This document shows positions 34,742-48,540 of a DNA stretch of 64,000 nucleotides, piece by piece. The position numbers and the translations under genes are program-made. Within the stretch, counting starts at the first letter, position 1, and every line of letters starts with the position of its first letter. The notes beneath the pieces are model-generated. The model ran no database searches. It worked only from the letters and a program-made list of their open reading frames with translations, and was not told where the DNA came from. This stretch comes from Apus apus. Taxonomy: Eukaryota > Chordata > Aves > Apodiformes > Apodidae. Where the stretch lies: positions 96,245,152 through 96,309,151 of the forward strand of contig NC_067285.1 of the NCBI RefSeq assembly GCF_020740795.1, in the 5' to 3' direction.

Positions 34742-37525
34742 AAAGCTGCTGGAGTGAAATTCATGTAGAATGGCATTTATATACAAACAAAACAGGAAAA
34801 GACCTTTCAAAAAACAGGGTGCACCTATGAAGTATGATGACATTTTCTGAACTTTTCAAACTTGCATATTAATCAGGGATTGCATTTACTTGCTTACTGC
34901 ATGACATGTCTATTTCATCCTTTTTCAAAGAGACTCTTCAATTTGAAGTCATTCAGATGAGAGTGCACTGCATTAGGATTAATGTTGACATCTAAGAGAA
35001 TGAGCTAAGTTTTACCCAGAAACCTACCTTGAATTGAACATCTCATAAAGAAAGCAAAGAGTAAGCCATACAAAGCATAGAAATTATCTTGACTCTTAAA
35101 CTAACATGTTAGTAGTTTATTTAAGATTACAGCTACTTCTTCATGGTTGCTGATGAATTGTAAAGGTGACCAGTGGCATTCCAGAATACACTTTATTTTG
35201 GTTTCTTGAGGCCTGTCTGTAAAAATCTGTCTTTGTGGTTTACTGCAAGACTGAGGCATAATTTTAATTTATTGCAGATTAAAGGGAAAGTCAACATCTA
35301 TTGCCATTTTTTCACATTAATCACTATTTCAGCAACAAATTGTGCTTACCAAATAGCCCAGCCCACAAGAAGGGTTATATGCTGTAGCACATCTGTACAC
35401 CATAAGATGATTTATCCTCCAGTGTTCTTCCCTCAGCACAGCTCACAAGCAGTAAGTTCCAGTTTTGGTCACCACAGGCTGAATCTGCAGAATCCTTTTG
35501 GGCTGAGGTTTAAATATGACCTCAGTGCCAGTGAACCTTCTGGAACCAAAGCAGCTGGAGCTGTTTCAGGCTGCAGCCAGCCCTTGCTTCAAGAAGGGTT
35601 TCCTCTTGGTAGCTCCAGGCATTTGCCAAGTTGCCAAGCCATTGAAGGTTAAACAGGAGGATATGAGCAGAGGGTGCTGCCTTAATGTTTTGGGTGGCTA
35701 CAGACTAAGGCATTCAGTCATTCTAAATAGGGCAGTCCTGGCATGCAGAGCCTCTGTCAGGGTAACAGGGACTTTTTTCCTGCAAAGGCTCTCCACTGTC
35801 CTTGTCCAACATAGTTGTCTATCAGAGGGTCCGTTTGTTCACTTAAATGGTATTTTTTGGTAAGTTTTCATACCACTTAGTGTATTGGGTTGTTTTATCA
35901 TGTCTTGTTGCTGCATTGCTGCCTTGGATAATAGGGAGGCTTTGCATAAAGCAGGCGAAACAAAGGAAACTGTCCTTTATTACTTCATACTCAGGGCTAG
36001 CTCACCGTCTTTGTGCCAAGTGAGCTTTGTGGTTTTACCTTGGACATGTGAAACACAGTCTCTTGTCACAAACAGAGATGTTCCCACAGGCTTTCCAACA
36101 TCCAAGGTGTGAACAGTGCTGCAGAAGACAATTATTCATAAAGACTCCCTTGAGGAGTCAACCCATCAGTGACCTGGAACATCACAGCCTTACCCAGTGT
36201 TTGCTTCACTGCTATGAAATAAAATGATTACTGTCAGAGACATAACTGATCTTATTCTGCTTTTAAATGACGGGATTTTTTTTGCTAGAGGTGCTCATCC
36301 TGGTTTCATTTTTAGTTACTTTGGCAGTTTAGCCCAGCCAGCCATCTGAATTACTACACACTGCCTTCCAAATCCCAAAGCTGTGTCAGTCCCATTGGTT
36401 CAATCAGACCAGTAAATGCAAACCAACCCTCTGCAGCATGTTTTAGCAATACCTCTCCTAGGATTAAGCTAACAAATCTGACAAAAATGAAGGTATGTTT
36501 CCTATGTCTACCAGCAAATGCAATGTCCTACAGCGTTCCCAGTTTACTTTTGAAGTGGGTATGGCTGGCAAGTGATGGTTCTTTAAACTGTGTTGTGGGA
36601 AGTCTATTTTTTTTCCTCTCATTTGTCTGGTGAAGGAAAAGAGCTTATGTATCCAGTACCTGTGGATTGTACTGTTTCAAGAGCCAAGGGGATTTTGAGA
36701 CTTGGCTATCAAGTTGAAATAAATTAAAGTGGTCTCTGCAGAGACAGGCTTAATAAAGAGGATAAAGTGATCCACAGGAGTCTAACTCATTCATACAGGA
36801 CAAGAAGAAGAAAGTGAGTGAAATTAACTCTGTGTGCAGGCTGCTGCTTCTGCTGAGTATCTATGTTGATTGGTCAGAAAGCCCAGCTCAGCACTGCTCC
36901 CAGCTTCAGGAGGAGCCCGGAGTCGGAGGCTCAGGGAGGCCAGCTCACCTGTCCTGCTGAGTTAGTGCACAGGAGGTCAAGGCAGCTAAGAGGCAGAGCA
37001 AAAAAGCCCCAGCTGATAAACAAAAGGGGTTATGGAACATTTCTCAGGTTTAAACAGGCAGTGTCTCAAAAAGAGCCTTTTTTTGCTCTTGCTGTTCCCA
37101 AGGAAAAGCTGCAGGATGCAGCCATAACAACAGAAATCACTAAGCATCGAAAATACTTCCTGCTTCTCCAAACACAACAGTTTTGTCTCCATGGCCTATA
37201 TTCTCTAATAGAAATTGTTTTGAGTAATAAATAAAATATGCATATCTGTAGTTTACTACAGCAGTTAGATCATCAGGACAGTGAGAAAGGATAACAGAAC
37301 ATGCCACCTGGTAATTTTTATTATATTCTAAAATACATACAACTATGTAAAGAACTGTAGTTTATATAAGCATAGTTTTAATACAGTGTACTAGATACAG
37401 GGGGAGCATTTTAAGCCTGTATATATATTGAGCTTTTTTTAGTAAAGAGGAGCTGATGCAGTCTGTGCTACTGACACCTGTATGTACTCTTTCCATGTAC
37501 AAATAAAATGCAATTAATGAGTCTA
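34742..37525 (+). other. LGI2 3' UTR
   Basis: Long AT-rich trailer with several AATAAA hexamers: 36218, 36718, the overlapping pair 37226/37230, and 37502. Two non-LGI2 ORFs in it (35173-35652 and 36863-37234) lack gene structure and are not called. UTR length is inferred from the polyadenylation signals. Confidence 0.7.
37226..37235 (+). terminator. Overlapping upstream polyadenylation hexamers
   Basis: AATAAATAAA holds two overlapping AATAAA hexamers. It is a possible earlier cleavage site, but without a clear GT-rich element downstream. Confidence 0.45.
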
Positions 37526-37547
37526 ATAGCGGTTGGTTGTGTGTGTT
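37502..37547 (+). terminator. Likely main LGI2 polyadenylation site
   Basis: AATAAA at 37502-37507 is followed 23 bases later by a GT-rich element, GGTTGGTTGTGTGTGTT (37531-37547). This is the canonical spacing for cleavage at about 37520-37528. It is the last strong signal before the intergenic region. Confidence 0.7.
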
Positions 37548-40500
37548 AAAAGATCCATTCTGTGATGATCCACATTGCCAGAGAGGTAGGCAAACGGGCC
37601 CTTGTCCATTTATGATCCCGTTTGGCTTTCTTTAACGTGGAGGAAGCCGTGCTCAGCTTAGTTAAACTCAGTTTCTGTGCCCGAGTTATCTGGAACCGCC
37701 AAGGTTTTGCTTTCCCCCTCGCTTTTCCCCGACTTTCCCCTTCACTCTTTCCTTACACCCCATCTAGTGTTAGCAAGTATGTAATGCAGCTATTGCTGCA
37801 TTTGCTCCATTTTTTCCTTTCGTTCCTTCTTACCACAAAACCAAAGGGATCTTAAGTTTTCAAAAGATACTCAAGCAGATTTCTTACAAGCAGAGTGGAC
37901 ACGAACTAGGCCCTAAAATGAATCCTTAGACTTTCAAATCTTTGCTGTGGGGTCTTAAAAGATTTCTTCAGTTTTACTGAATAATTTACGTTTACTCTGA
38001 AGTTGTAAAAATAAATATAAATCTATATTCAGATGCATTCAACAGTGAATACATTCTATTTAAAGCAATCCCGGAGCATTATTCACTGATCCTGCTAGTC
38101 ACTAATGCAGGGAATAATTCTTTTTTTGTTTTCTTTCTTCAGACACAGTGCAATCCTTTGTAACTAATTATAGGCTTCTGCAATCAAAGACACTTCTGAC
38201 ATACCTTAATGATGCAGTTGCTCCAGGATCATTGCTTTCCTTTTGGGTATTCCACCTTTTAAGAGTCGGCAGCCCTTGTGGCGTGGTTCACTAAAACCCC
38301 ATCACAGCTCAAACATCAAATCAGCACCATTTCCCCACCTGCCCTCCCCCAATGTCTTTGCCCTTCTTCAAACCTTCCTCAGAAAGTTTGTTCCTCCTGG
38401 AAAGTCACAGTACAATGCCAAAAGAAAAGCATATCCAAAGAGCAAAGTGGGAATGGTCACTCCTGCAAATTTCAAAGGGAAGAAAGAGCAGGGTCTCTCT
38501 GAAAGGTCAAGCTGAAGGCAAGTGTGTAAGAAACAGCTATAAGAGCTGCACACACCCCATCTAAATCCTGCTGTCCCCATATCCCGCAGACCTGAGGTGC
38601 TACTGCTGCTTCCTCTTGGCACAAATACTCCCAGCAAGGAACACCACAACTTTTTTCCACAGCCTAGCCTAGAAGAAATGGAGACAAGCTGCTAACACCA
38701 TTTCCTTGCCCCACCCCAGTATCTAGGCACCAGCCCCTTAACCCCTCTTGCATTCTCCATACAGTCACAGCCTCCTTTTTGAGAAATTCTAGGCTAGATG
38801 ATCCAGTGGGCTTAAAAATTGGCCTTTGAAATCTGACAAAAACTGGCCACATCATGTTAGAGACTCCACAAAACAAGTGACTGATACTGTGAGAGCACTT
38901 CAGCTGTTAGCTTCAGAAACTTAATCCATCCCCCTAGCCAGACTTTGGTGGAAAACAAGGAAAGCAGGTGGCAGAAGTTTAATATAAGTAATGCTGAATT
39001 ATAAATTAGAAAACTAGAGATGATGAGGCTGTAGACAAATGTTTAGTTACCTTGAGGGAAACAAATCACATTTTCTCAGCACAGAGATAAATCAATGTGA
39101 GATCAGGGAATCAAGGAAAACAAAAATTATGTTTCTAAATAAAGGAAAGGTATAGGAGTGACAGCACATGAAGAGTGAGTTTACTTAATTGCTGTGTAGA
39201 GAAAGTATCTTAAGTGCCTTTCCAAGGTCATTCAGAGAATGCAATTCACATCATTTTCCTTTCCAGAGTCACCCTAGCTTATGCTTAATTAAACTATGCA
39301 AGCTCTGCACACTCTAAAAAAATGCCCTTTTTATTACATTGTAGGCAATTTGCATTTCTGAAGGACATTTGGGAACTGTGACATCACCAGAATTAAGCGC
39401 TTCTGGTAGCATTGCTCTCATTTTTATTCATTTGCTATTGTTGACTTTTACTCCAAAGTTCATGTCTATTTTCTGCATGGACATTAGCACTGGATTGTAC
39501 AAGAATGCTCATTTTCCAACTTCAGTGGCTGTTTCAGTTCTGATTCAGCAACCCCTTGGGGCTGACTCATCCTCCAGCTGCAGGTGTGCCCTGACAATTA
39601 ATTCTCCATTTTAGTCCTGTGAATGAAAGGCCAGTGGGTCAAGAAAGTACTCACCACCCACAGCTGGTGGGTTAAGTGTGAATGGAGCCTGGGCTGGCAC
39701 ATGGAAGGAGGGAGCAGCACTGCTCTCTGCATGTTGATTATTCATTCTCTATCTTCTGCTCTTGCCAGTATGGCAAATGGTTTTGCCAAAGTTTAACAGA
39801 AACCAAGGTGCCAGTGAGGCCAGGATGGTGCAGATTTACTTAGGATGCTTCTAAGTACAAGCTAGAAATAAAAAGGGGAAACAGAAGTTAAATCAGCAAC
39901 TCTAGGTAATGGCATCTGCCTACTATTTGTTTGTAAACTCTGTAACCCAGGGGTCTCCTTGGATCCCCAGCTTCTCATGGTTCCTGCTGACAACATTTTT
40001 TCTGGCTCTGCTGTGTACCAGTAGTGGCTGGGGAGAAAACTGCAGGCCTGTCATTTTGGAGGAAGGCTCATTACAATTATCTATGCTTCTGTCACCTGGA
40101 GATCTGATTACAGTGCTGGGGTTACACCTTGAAATCGTTACAATTAAGACTTAATGAAGTTGAGTAACTACAGAGTCCTGCAGTTACTTTCCATCAACTT
40201 ACGACATCTGCTTCTATTATAGGAATAGCTACCACCTGATCTTTACAATTTTTAAAAAATGAAATCTCACATTCTGAGTTTGTCCTATAAAATCCCACAA
40301 TTGGGACTCGGAGCCTGGGTAGCTCTTCTTTCCCATCATTACACAGGCTGGACAAGCCAGGAGCACACTACTAGCTGAAAGTGGGTGCAGGCAGGAAAAA
40401 AAAACACCCAACATTCTCTGCTTTTGGGGCTTGAAAATGATAAGGCAATCCTGGGTGACAGTGGTGTGGAGATGGCTGTGCTCCTGGCCATGGTGAATCC

Positions 40501-41926
40501 CAGTCCCAATCCATACAGCAGTGCAGGCATCTGGCATGCCTGAGCCAGCCTGCTCCAGCACTTTGGAAGCTCCACTGCTCCCAGTTGGTTTATCCCAATG
40601 TGCACTAAGGATGTACCTGACCTAAGCCACAAGAATAAAGTGGAATATGAAACTGACTGGCACTTTAATGCCTTCTTGGCACCTTTGGCTTGAAAGAGAG
40701 CACACACGTGTGCAGATACACTTACTGATACCATGAGACCCCACTAGTAACAAATAGTGATTGGTTCCTTTACTTTTCTCAGATACAGATCAAGACAGAT
40801 TTGGGGGTAGAATGGAAGGTAATAGAGAGTTTATCTGCCTTCAATTTTCTTTCTTTCTTCTCCCTTTGCCCCCAATTTATTTTCTTCTGTCTTCCTAATT
40901 GCTCAGAGATTATTATGTCTGAATCATCAGATGTGAAGAACCAGGTGCCATTTTCCCTTAAATGAAAGCTGAGATATTTATCTTTATTGTTGTAGGGAGA
41001 CTCATACCAACACCTGCAGGTCAGGTGAGGATCATTTGATATATTTGATGGACTGTCAATGAGGGCCAGCTGGTGCAAATTCAGGCCCTTTGGTGTGGTG
41101 GGCAGAGAAAGACAGGTTGTTGTAGCTTGGTATCAGGCAGCTGTGGGACCCTTTTTTTTCCCCATGGGAAGTATGGAAGGAAATTCTGAACTACCTATCC
41201 ATTAAAGTAATTAAATAGAAAAATGTCTTGTAAAAAGAGATTTACCTCAGTGTCCTGCTCTACTCAGGAATATTTTGGCAAATGTGACCAGGACTTTGAA
41301 CTTAGGACTGGAAGCCACTGTGATGTTGCTTGGCACAGGAGATGCAGGAGTTATTTCTAAAATACCTGGAACTTTGGGTTAGGCAGAGATTTAGTAGTAA
41401 GGGACAGGAGAGGGATGCAGATGGGAATATGTTACTTGCTGCATTACCCTTTGAATTTTGGTGTTCATAAAGTTGCTGAAAGCTCCAGGCTGCTGGGTGG
41501 AGTTGTGGATGTCTGACCATAGGCACTGGGCCTTTTGGTGAGATTGTCTTCAGTGAGCACTGGGAGGAAAGAATCCATTGCAGACTGTAAAGAGAGGTGT
41601 GCAATTCAAAAAGAGCTTTCTGCATTGAGAAATGATACATGTTTACTGCAGTCATCAGGAGAGACCTGCTAGACTCCTTAGGAAACATTGTAGAAATACT
41701 CACTTTTTCAGCTGTTGTTCAGTTCCTTATTGGTGTTGTCTTTAGTGTTTGCTTTCCTGAGAGTCCTCCAGGTTTTATTTAGTGAGCTGAATATTAATTG
41801 TATTTTCTACCTTCTTTTCTATTCTGTCCATGTAGGTCAGGCCTGTGATAGGAGAAGATCAGCAGAGACAAGACATTCAGGTATTGGAAAGGCCGTCAGA
41901 TCATGACCTGAGCCAAAAGAGAAAAA
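37548..41926. other. Intergenic, no gene seen
   Basis: AT-rich sequence with ORFs up to about 130 codons on both strands, all without exon context. No recognisable repeat. Confidence 0.55.
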
Positions 41927-42145
41927 AATCACAGAATCACAGAACAATTGAGTTTGGAAAGGACCCCTGGATGTTGTCTAGTCCAACTCCCCTGCTTAAG
42001 CAGGGTCACCTAGCGCCAGTTGCTCAGGAACATGTCCAGACAGCTTTTGAGTATGTCCAAGGATGAAGACTCTACAAACTCTCTGGGAAACCTGTGCCAG
42101 TGCTTGGTCACCCTCAGAGTGAAAGTTTTTCCTTTTGATATTTTC
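41927..42145 (-). mobile_element. CR1 LINE fragment, antisense
   Basis: It starts with AATCACAGAATCACAGAACA (tail octamers in reverse complement). GTCTAGTCCAACTCCCCTGC and a CTCTGGGAAACCTGTGCCAG stretch follow. The right boundary is approximate and may extend to about 42190. Confidence 0.88.
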
Positions 42146-45100
42146 TTTTTCCTTATGTTCCAAGTTCTTCCTATAGAAGGGAAGCAAAGAATATACCACT
42201 TATAACTGTTTGGAACAGAAAATCCAGCCATTCTAAGAATATTTAATTCTCTATTCCTCTTATCCTTGTCAAAATGTGTATAGATGAAATCACTTCCATA
42301 TCATTCATGGCACCAAAGTGTTCCTAAGTATAGACTTAGTTTAGTGACCTTGTAGTGAATGTCAGCAGTCAGTTAAGTTGCCACTTAGCACTGACACTGA
42401 AGCTATTTAGGAAGTAATGAGTTGGCACAGCATACTAACTTCTGGAATAACTGGGAGCTTGCTAATGTCTGATGCATGCCCCACACAGTGGTATAATTTA
42501 GGGAAGAGAGTGAGTCGCTCCCACTGCTCCCAACTGCAGCCCAAGGCTTTAAGTCTGTCTGCACTAAAAACACTACAGGCTCATCCAAGGGTTTCTTTCC
42601 TGCTGTGCCTCACCTTTACTTGTCTGCACTGACAACTGGCTCCGGATCTTCTCTTTTAATCTAAGAAGACAAACCATCTGTCGTTATCCATGAATACTGA
42701 GACATTTGGGTAACACTGTAAAAATTATCTAAAGTCATAAAATGGTCTTCTGCAAACTCTGTGGTCAGGAGTTGCTCCCAGGGTCTCCCCACGGGTTGGC
42801 TAAGGAGAAGAATGGTTATTGGGTCCTCTCTTATTTGTAAGAGCTTTGGTGGTAGGAGAGCTCAACCCTCCCCTATCCTGAGGGAGACAGGGTTTGGTAT
42901 CTCAGTTCTAGGTCTCACAAGAGCCTGCTGTTGGAAATAAGTATAGATAAGCAACATCATTGGAGGGTGTGTGAATCTTTGGCCAAAAGACAGTGCTATA
43001 AGCAGTGGCTTTGAATTTCTTTGAGTAACAGAAAATAGGGATGGGAGCTCCTCAGAGATCCTGGAGAGGGCACAGCATGTAGCAATTGTTCCCACAGCTT
43101 ACTTTGTACAAAGCAAGCTTCAGTCAGAAGCACCTGATTTATATGAACAATTCAGCAAGAGAGGCTGGGAGTAGGTTTGCTCCACTGCATAAGGGTGGAG
43201 TTTGGACCTTCTCTCATTTGGTAAAAACTGATAATTGTTGTCATGAAGAAAACAAGGCACAGCTCAGAGTTACAAACCCTCTTGTGTGGGAGAGCAGAAA
43301 GGACATCTGGATGCTTACGCCAGCTTTCAGCTCTCCCTTCTTGCCGTGTGAGTAGGTACTCAAATGTGCCACCTTGGTGTGCTGGCTGGTGACCCTCCAG
43401 TTACAGGTGCTACCTCTAGTAGGTAGCAAACCTGCCTAATATTTTTGTTTCATGTTCTCAAATCAAGACCAGTCTTCCAACTGGGTTGTCTATGAAGATA
43501 CAAATATACTTCTCAGAGGAGTACAGAGCTTCAGTCTGAGGCAGCTTTTGAGCAAGACAGACTTATCTCTTTCACTGAGTTTGTTCTCTAGTGTCAACAA
43601 ATCTGAATTTGCTCCATTTAAGTGTATTTTCAGAAAAATCCACTGTTTGATACATCCTATTACACAAGTGTATGAAAATCAAAGTAAAAATGATTAGAAA
43701 AGGTTTCTATCTTTTTTTTTTCCCTACTATTTCTTGTCTCTCTGAAATCCTTCACCTGCAGATGGTGATGGCTTGTCAAGCAAACAAAAACAGCTCAGTT
43801 TCTGCAGATGCAAGGAAATAGAATATCTAAGGAAACAGCAAAGAGTAGAAGCAAATGAAAGATCTTTTTCAATAACATGCAAGGTTACAGAAAACAAGGA
43901 TATTAATGAACCTTCTAAAACTGAATGTAAAGCAATGAGATTGTATTTACTTTAACAAAAGAGCTTTCTTTTGTCTCTTTGTGTTTAACTCCAAATTATT
44001 ATTATTTGGTAATATATTTGCCATTTGCTAGTAATAGCTGTTACAATAAAACATATGACATTTCTTGTCAAGAGCTGTACAGAAAATAAAGATGGAAAAT
44101 GAAGAAAGGTGCAAAAAGAGCTATTATGCCATGTGTTCAGCACAGCAGACTTCTTAACCTCTAGTCTCCAGTCTTTCACTCTTCAGGTCAGCAGACATCT
44201 GAAGTGTTGCCAAGATAACATACTCCTTTTGCATGGGCTAGAGATTACTCAGTAGTGACCCCTCTGCCCACGGAGAGGCTGGACTGAAAAAAGACCATGT
44301 GTCTCTAGGGATTTCTGCCTCGTCCTACTTGGCCAAATGCTGAGAAAGATTGTGCAGTTAGTGATTACCAGCAGGTTGTCAGATGCCTTTCAAGAAACGG
44401 TATGGAGGAATGACTTCAGTTGTTGCAAGTTCTGTTTGGTTTGCTCCTTAGCAGATGGCTACATAGGTGAGAGAAACACCAAGAGCACAGTGTTTCGTCT
44501 GTGTAATTGCGGAACCTCTGGGGACCAGGAGGAACAGGAGGGCAGGGAAGTTTGTCCATCCAACAGCAGGGGATAGCTGAGGCAAAGTCCTGCACAAACA
44601 CGCACTTCTGGTCTGGTGGGTCCTCAGGTCTCTGTACTGTGCATGGGTTTATTGCACTGGGCATTGTTGCTCTCTGCACTGCTGAAGGTTTGCCATGTGC
44701 TCCAGTGGCTGTAAATTTGGTGTCCTTGCCAGAAGCTTCAGAGGTAAAGAGGAGGTCCTCTTTTTTGCTTGTGGCTCTTTATGATGAAGGGGAAAAGGGT
44801 ATTTCAAAGATCTTTCTTGGTATAGTCAACCTATCCTCAATTTCTCTGTTGACACCTGCGATTTATAGTAAGGGGTATGGGGTTATGAGCAGCTCGGTGA
44901 GTGAAAAGAGCTCTGCTCTGGAGAGGGAGGTGATTCTCAACCAGGAAAACCACATCTTGAACTGAGCCTTCTTAGCATGTCTCCTTGCTGCAGTCTACAG
45001 CCAGAGATGGTATGGAGCAATGATACAGGCACAGCAGTGTGCCTCTGCAGTGAGAGATGGTGCTGATGGAGGAGGGTAGCAGAGCAGAGTGGTCATGTCT

Positions 45101-48100
45101 TCAACTTCTTAATAAATTGCATCATTACAGTAGACAAAGTAGTGACTTGGTGCCCTTGAAACAGGAAACAGACCTGCAAATACCAAAGGACTAGTGCTGT
45201 AAATTGCACATAGACAAGAGTGGATGGGGAGACAGAATGGCCAGAGTATTTTCTACCTGGGAGAGAAGGACCTGAACCCAGCTATCAAAGAGGGGGGAAG
45301 GATGTTTTGCTCTTTATTTGTACCTTTCCTACTGGGTTCTGAGCTTCTGACTGCTTTCACTTCCCTGAGGCAAGATATCCCACTTTGTACACAGCTTCAG
45401 AGAATGCAGTCAGATGTTCTGGATACCCACAGTGGGTGCATTCAGTCTTCTGGGGTTTCAGGATGCAGGTTTAGCCCATTCGAGTACTCATTAGATTGCT
45501 TTAAGTACCCTGAACCACAACCATCTGATAGGATGGCACTGTGGTCAAATGTTCCCAAGACAGTAGTGGAATACACAATAGATTCAGTGGAAATCTCTAC
45601 AGAGTTCAAGCACCTAATATTTCCACGTAAGACTTGCATCTTACCCCATTGTATGGTTGAGGATAATGGAAATGTGAGACTGTTTTTAGACAGCTTCTCC
45701 TCTTGTACTGTTGTGCAGTCCTGAGAGGGCTTTTTACTCTGAACCCTCCAAAACCTGTGCCCCCAGAATTGCAAGAAAAAAATGCTTAAGAAAACCACAA
45801 AACTTAGTAAATATTGGAGATTTTCCCACATTATTTTCCTGACTATCAGTCTAGTTAATGCTTCCAAAGAGCACCCATTTATCTCCTCCTGGCTGTTAAA
45901 CCTTCTTCTCCCTTTTGTTCCCTCTTTGTACTGCTCTTTCACCCTACAGCTGGTGTGGGCAGCTGAGCTGAAAGACAGAAAAATGGGCAGCATAGAAACA
46001 GATGAAAGACCTCCACCAGGAATCTTGCTGATGGAAATTTGAGGTATCTCTGTTTTAAGAGGGTAAGGTGTTTCCAGAGGTCTTCCTGTCTTTGTCTTTA
46101 TTGTCTGCCATGGGTATTACTTTCAGGTCAGAGAAGCAGAACTGAAGTGTCAGTGTGAAATTGTCCCTGGTACTAAATCGCTTGAATTGTCATTGGGTGG
46201 TAGCATTCAAATGGGGCTGGCTTTGCCCAGCCTCCACCAGCCCCACATGTAGTCCCAATCCCAGCATCACTCTGCGCCACATCCAATCAGCATTTTTCAG
46301 CAAAGTAAACCTGACAAGCACTTCTTACCCCCTCTCTGTTAATTTGATTAATAGGCTGGATTGAGCAGCATCTTCTCAGAACAACCTCACATCAGCAGGA
46401 GGGTACAATGGCTAGATTCCAAACCACGCAGCATGGAGCACTAGGGCTTAAGAGATGGCTCATGGAATTGTCCTGATAAGTGATGACGAAGGAAGCAGGG
46501 ACATTAGTCACAAGATACTAAGGCTTTGACATTGACAGCTGATGATGTACAGCACCTGCATTTGGTTTGCAATCAGTTCAGGCTACACTTCAGATATTTA
46601 GATGTCTTTTGGGGTTTGTTTTTTTGTGTGTTTTGTTTTGTTTTGTTTTGGTCGTTGGGTTTGGGGTTTTTTTTAGCGTACGCAGAAAATTATGCACATT
46701 GCTCTAGTTGCTGTGGATGCGCCAGATGGAAAAGTGTTCTCTCAAATTCCCAGTGGGCTTCTAAAGCCCCAAAACAAGCAGTAGGGATTAATTCCTCCCC
46801 AGATAAGATTTTCCTAAATCCTAACAGATAATTTGTTTGAAGTTTAATTTTAGTCTGTTATTATACACATGGGCCTTATCTTCATTCAGAGTTATTAGCA
46901 AAATTAAACAACTTCTTCAAACAGGAAAGGGAAGCATAGCAAGAGCCCCAGCAAATGAGTGAAACAGGCCAACAGCACTAATGGGAGGCTTACGCAGTGA
47001 TGGCAGCCCTGAGCCCCCAAGGAACCTCCAGTTTGTCATGTTCTCCCATGCCTGACCCATGCAGCAGAGGTACACCCTGCCCCTGGGGAGGGGAATCCCA
47101 TGGCATTCAAGCCACTTGCATGGTGACCCATGTTAAGATTAAGATATTTATACCCTGTTCTTCCTTCTAGTTAACAGGATGCCTCACTCCGTGGTTCCCC
47201 AGCTCTTGTTTATCTCCCTACATTGCAGCACCTCTGGCTGTGTTTCCTCAGACACCAGAAGTGACAGCAGCAGTGGGACAAAGAAGAGAAGAAAAACAAG
47301 GCCACACAGCATTTCACATCTCGCATAATCCTTTAAACTGTGCACTCCACCAGTGGTACCCCTGGTTAAGATCTGTGCCAATTGCTTTCCATGGTGAATC
47401 CACACCTCCACTGGTGGACTGAACGCTTCTCTAGCCAGCATGACACAGGAGCCTGGGGAGGAGTTCATCTCCTCATTGCACCACTCTAAATGGGATTTGG
47501 GCCCTCAGCCTCAAGGCGTAGAAGAATCTCTGAACATGTTATCATTGCAGTGTGCTCGTGGTCACGGTGATGTTTAAGGCAACATGTGGCCAGCTGCTGG
47601 TTTTGTGCTATTTGACCTCAGTCCACAACATTTGGACCAAAACTTGGAGGTCGCCACCTAATTTATTATTTACCTGTGGGTATAAAAATCATTACGATGA
47701 ATAGAATTCTTAATTTTCAAATAAAAGATTGTAAGTCAGACTCTCTTTTTATCTCCATTAAACAAAAAATAAGCAAAGCAATCTAGATTAAGGATGTACA
47801 GTAATCTCCCTTCCACACGGTCTATCCAGATGTTCACTAATATAAATACATTTGTAACTGTTAACTAGCTGCTTCAGTGTTTACAGGTCTGCCACATATG
47901 TTTTAAGGACAAAGTAGAAGAGTGAGTGAATGTCACTAGTTCCTCATATTTCTCATAAACATGAAAAATCTAGTGTAATTCACTAGAGAAATGAAGATTT
48001 GTTGATCCTTGTAAAGACAGCCTTGAGGCATGGGAAATCCCATATCTGAACACCAATGCAATTCATCAATAAAAGCATTGAATTCAGCCATTACCTTCTC

Positions 48101-48249
48101 ATAATGGAGAATTGACTGTATAATTCAATTTAGGACAGTCTGCAAAAAGAAACTGTAATAGCCAGAAAATACCTTCATTCTCCCTGTCTTGTAATATGGG
48201 TAGGTCTGGGCAGAGTTAGATGGAACAGAGAACAATTTTTCTTCTAAGT
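42146..48249. other. Intergenic, no gene seen
   Basis: The longest non-LGI2 ORFs of the window lie here: 45224-45724 on + and 45442-45993 on -. They overlap on opposite strands and have no domain, so they are not called. A (TTTTG)n simple repeat lies near 46630-46650. An exon-like acceptor followed by a short open frame occurs near 43762. Confidence 0.5.
46630..46650. repeat. (TTTTG)n simple repeat
   Basis: Four TTTTG units in a T/G-rich stretch that continues to about 46675. Confidence 0.85.
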
Positions 48250-48540
48250 TTAAGTATAGCACAGGAAAAAGGACAAGAGGCAACAGACACAAGCTGCTGC
48301 AATGGACATTCTGGTTAGATAGAAGAAAAGAAACTCATCACAGTGAGTGTAGTCAAACACTGCAGCATGTTACCCAGGGACGTTGTGGGATTTCCATCCT
48401 TGGAGATGCTCAGAACTTGACTGCACAGAGCCTCAGTAACCTGACCTAACTTTGATGTTTGCCCTGCTTTGAGAAAGATGTTGGACCAAATGACCTCCAG
48501 AGGTCCCTTTAGCCTCAATGATTATATGATTTTATGACAG
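48250..48540 (+). mobile_element. CR1 LINE fragment, sense
   Basis: GGACAAGAGGCAACAGACAC, a TTACCCAGGGACGTTGTGGG stretch and an AGAGGTCCCTTTAGCC block are sense CR1 3'-end blocks. It ends in a degraded tail, GATTATATGATTTTATGA. Confidence 0.85.

Noticed and set aside
35173-35652. 159-codon ORF after LGI2
   Set aside because: It is within the inferred LGI2 3' UTR, has no domain and no independent promoter or splice signals.
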